This document shows positions 60,701 through 64,000 of a stretch of 64,000 bases of DNA, piece after piece. The DNA is from Gordius sp. MW1 (taxonomy: Eukaryota > Nematomorpha > Gordioida > Gordea > Gordiidae), in contig OZ038530.1 in assembly GCA_964036665.1 (NCBI GenBank), positions 3,162,001 through 3,226,000 of the forward strand, given 5' to 3'. The notes beneath the pieces are model-generated. The model saw nothing but the letters and a program-made list of their open reading frames with translations. It was not told the origin of the DNA and did no database searches. Both the position numbers and the translations under genes were made by a program. The number at the start of each line of letters is the position of its first letter. The first letter of the stretch is position 1.

Positions 60701-63700
60701 AAAATTTATCAGAATCAGAAAACTATTACTTTGAAATCATGATCGCATAGTGCATTTTTGAAAAATTAAGCACTCACGTTGCGATACAACAAACTAATCG
60801 TAACAATAAAACGTTGTCTTTTGTCAAAATGATAGTTCTCGCAGCTTAAAACCTCTTTTCAGAAGTCAATCGAGGATAATAGGATTCTCAAATTGGCTTA
60901 CTTTTATATATTTTTTTATGCTCTTTCACATAGAATCGAAAAAAATAAATATTTTTACCTCAAAATTTTTCACATATTTTTCTTTGAACCGTAGTCATCC
61001 GATGACAGTTGTCGTTTTCAGACGTGGTTTCTATAATCCCAAATAAAAATTTATCAGAATCAGAAAACTTTTACTTTGAAATCATAATCGCATAGAGCAG
61101 TTTGTAAAAATTAAGCATTCACGTTGCGATACAACAAACTAATCGCAACAATAAAACGTTGTCTTAAAATGATAGTTCTCGCAGCTTAAAACCTCTTTTC
61201 AGAAGTCAACCGAGGATAATAGGATTCTCAACTCAAATTGGCTTCCTTTTATATATTTTTTCATGCTCTTTCACATAGAATCGAAAAAAATAAATATTTT
61301 TACCTCAAAATTTTTCACATATTTTTCTTTGAACCGTATTCATCCGATGAAAGTTGTCGTTTTCAGACGTGGTTTCTATGATCCCAAGTAAAAATTTATC
61401 AGAGTCTAAAAACTATTACTTTGAAATCATGATCGCATAGAGCAGTTTTCAAAAATTAAGCACTCACGTTGCGATACAACAAACTAATCGCAACAATAAA
61501 ACGTTGTCTTTTGTCAAAATGATAGTTCTCGCAGCTTAAAACCTCTTTTCGGAAGTCAATCGAGGATAATAGGATTCTCAAATTGGCTTACTTTTATATA
61601 TTTTTTCATGCTCTTTCACATAGAATCGAAAAAAATAAATATTTTTACCTCAAAATTTTTCACATATTTTTCTTTGAACCGTATTCATCCGATGAAAGTT
61701 GTCGTTTTCAGACGTGGTTTCTATAATCCCAAATAAAAATATATCAGAATCAGAAAACTTTTACTTTGAAATCATGATCGCATAGAGCAGTTTTTAAAAA
61801 TTAAGCATTCACTTGCGATACAACAAACTAATCGCAACAATAAAACGTTGTCTTAAAATGATAGTTCTCGCAGCTTAAAACCTCTTTTCAGAAGTCAACC
61901 GAGGATAATAGGATTCTCAAATTGGCTTACTTTTATATATTTTTTCATGCTCTTTCACATAGAATCGAAAAAATAAATATTTTTACCTCAAAATTTTTCA
62001 CATATTTTTCTTTGAACCGTATTCATCCGATGAAAGTTGTCGTTTTCAGACGTGGTTTCTATGATCCCAAGTAAAAATTTATCAGAGTCTAAAAACTATT
62101 ACTTTGAAATCATGATCGCATAGAGCAGTTTTCAAAAATTAAGCACTCACGTTGCGATACAACAAACTAATCGCAACAATAAAACGTTGTCTTTTGTCAA
62201 AATGATAGTTCTCGCAGCTTAAAACCTCTTTTCGGAAGTCAATCGAGGATAATAGGATTCTCAAATTGGCTTACTTTTATATATTTTTTCATGCTCTTTC
62301 ACATAGAATAGAAAAAAATAAATATTTTTACCTCAAAATTTTTCACATATTTTTCTTTGAACCGTAGTCATCCGATGAAAGTTGTCGTTTTCAGACGTGG
62401 TTTCTATGATCCCAAATAAAAATTTATCAGAATCAGAAAACTATTACTTTGAAATCATGATCGCATAGTGCATTTTTGAAAAATTAAGCACTCACGTTGC
62501 GATACAACAAACTAATCGCAACAATAAAACGTTGTCTTTTGTCAAAATGATAGTTCTCGCAGCTTAAAACCTCTTTTCAGAAGTCAATCGAGGATAATAG
62601 GATTCTCAAATTGGCTTACTTTTATATATTTTTTCATGCTCTTTCACATAAAATCGAAAAAAATAAATATTTTTACCTCAAAATTTTTCACATATTTTTC
62701 TTTGAATGACAGTTGTCGTTTTCAGACGTGGTTTCTATAATCCCAAATAAAAATATATCAGAATCAGAAAACTTTTACTTTGAAATCATGATCGCATAGA
62801 GCAGTTTTTAAAAATTAAGCATTCACTTGCGATACAACAAACTAATCGCAACAATAAAACGTTGTCTTAAAATGATAGTTCTCGCAGCTTAAAACCTCGT
62901 TTCAGAAGTCAACCGAGGATAATAGGATTCTTAAATTGGCTTACTTTTATATATTTTTTCATGCTCTTTCACATAGAATCGAAAAAATAAATATTTTTAC
63001 CTCAAAATTTTTCACATATTTTTCTTTGAACCGTATTCATCCGATGAAAGTTGTCGTTTTCAGACGTGGTTTCTATAATCCCAAATAAAAATATATCAGA
63101 ATCAGAAAACTTTTACTTTGAAATCATGATCGCATAGAGCAGTTTTTAAAAATTAAGCATTCACTTGCGATACAACAAACTAATCGCAACAATAAAGCGT
63201 TGTCTTAAAATGATAGTTCTCGCAGCTTAAAACCTCTTTTCAGAAGTCAACCGAGGATAATAGGATTCTCAAATTGGCTTACTTTTATATATTTTTTCAT
63301 GCTCTTTCACATAGAATCGAAAAAATAAATATTTTTACCTCAAAATTTTTCACATATTTTTCTTTGAACCGTATTCATCCGATGAAAGTTGTCGTTTTCA
63401 GACGTGGTTTCTATGATCCCAAGTAAAACTTTATCAGAGTCTAAAAACTATTACTTTGAAATCATGATCGCATAGAGCAGTTTTCAAAAATTAAGCACTC
63501 ACGTTGCGATACAACAAACTAATCGCAACAATAAAACGTTGTCTTTTGTCAAAATGATAGTTCTCGCAGCTTAAAACCTCTTTTCGGAAGTCAATCGAGG
63601 ATAATAGGATTTGGCTTACTTTTATATATTTTTTCATGCTCTTTCACATAGAATAGAAAAAAATAAATATTTTTACCTTAAAATTTTTCACATATTTTTC

Positions 63701-64000
63701 TTTGAACCGTAGTCATCCGATGAAAGTTGTCGTTTTCAGACGTGGTTTCTATGATCCCAAATAAAAATTTATCAGAATCAGAAAACTATTACTTTGAAAT
63801 CATGATCGCATAGTGCATTTTTGAAAAATTAAGCACTCACGTTGCGATACAACAAACTAATCGCAACAATAAAACGTTGTCTTCTGTCAAAATGATAGTT
63901 CTCGCAGCTTAAAACCTCTTTTCAGAAGTCAATCGAGGATAATAGGATTCTCAAATTGGCTTACTTTTATATATTTTTTCATGCTCTTTCACATAAAATC

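Larger units (their letters stand above)
16984..64000 (+). repeat. 345-bp satellite array, right block (about 136 monomers, runs off the window)
   Basis: Resumes in exact phase after the retrotransposon and runs to the end of the window in the same orientation. Monomer types are more mixed than at the left. ccatgataaaaag monomers with tgcatttttg ends alternate with ctatgatcccaag monomers, and many have tttcaaccg in place of tttgaaccg between 17.8 and 33 kb. Monomers with ccttct inserted before cgcagctt are frequent. Near the right end (61.0-63.3 kb) four monomers share tataatccc, with cttaaaatg variants following. Short deletions occur, e.g. 10 bp near 57445 and 14 bp near 62706. No gene is seen; open frames here are satellite phrases. 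Confidence 0.97.

Noticed and set aside
1-64000. CRISPR array
   Set aside because: The 345-bp repeat is contiguous with no unique spacers, and a eukaryotic retrotransposon is present.

Overview
The window is eukaryotic satellite DNA, most likely from an invertebrate animal. Apart from one inserted LTR retrotransposon it contains no gene. The repeat is a head-to-tail tandem array of a 345-bp, AT-rich monomer (about 31% G+C in one monomer counted by hand, positions 691-1035). All copies run in the same direction. They cover 1-12417 and 16984-64000, roughly 36 and 136 monomers. The animal guess rests on the retrotransposon, whose Pol resembles the Mag / K02A2.6-like branch of Ty3/gypsy elements, and on the long satellite array. 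The sequence does not fix the species.

The only interruption is a 4,566-bp Ty3/gypsy-type element on the minus strand (12418-16983). It has two 327-bp LTRs differing at two positions and a 5-bp target duplication (aaaat). A primer-binding site touches the Gag start codon, and a purine tract abuts the 3' LTR. In transcription order (right to left) it carries: 5' LTR with a TATA/initiator pair; Gag with two zinc knuckles running into the protease active site (16655-15798); the end of protease and start of reverse transcriptase (15772-15179); the rest of reverse transcriptase, RNase H and integrase (15175-12947); a proline/serine-rich tail (12989-12756); and the 3' LTR. The reading frame is broken in several places, so this copy looks unable to make its own Pol although its LTRs look recent.

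The satellite is not uniform. By eye it falls into monomer subfamilies told apart by short diagnostic strings: ctatgatcccaagt versus ccatgataaaaag versus ccatggtaaaaag; an inserted ccttct before cgcagctt; tcacgttcacg; tttcctacat. From about 37.1 to 50.7 kb these are ordered into a higher-order repeat of 12 monomers (4,162 bp). It is present twice, then as a 7-monomer partial (2,432 bp), then again. Smaller offset duplications (3,117 bp and about 2,064 bp) are visible at 30-35 kb and 20-23 kb. Each monomer keeps an 8-bp inverted repeat with an 11-nt loop, a 13-bp near-palindrome and an ATCATGAT palindrome.

I found no CRISPR, tRNA, rRNA or host protein gene. The most notable items are the higher-order repeat with its partial copy, and the retrotransposon's very short predicted leader with PBS and Gag start overlapping.
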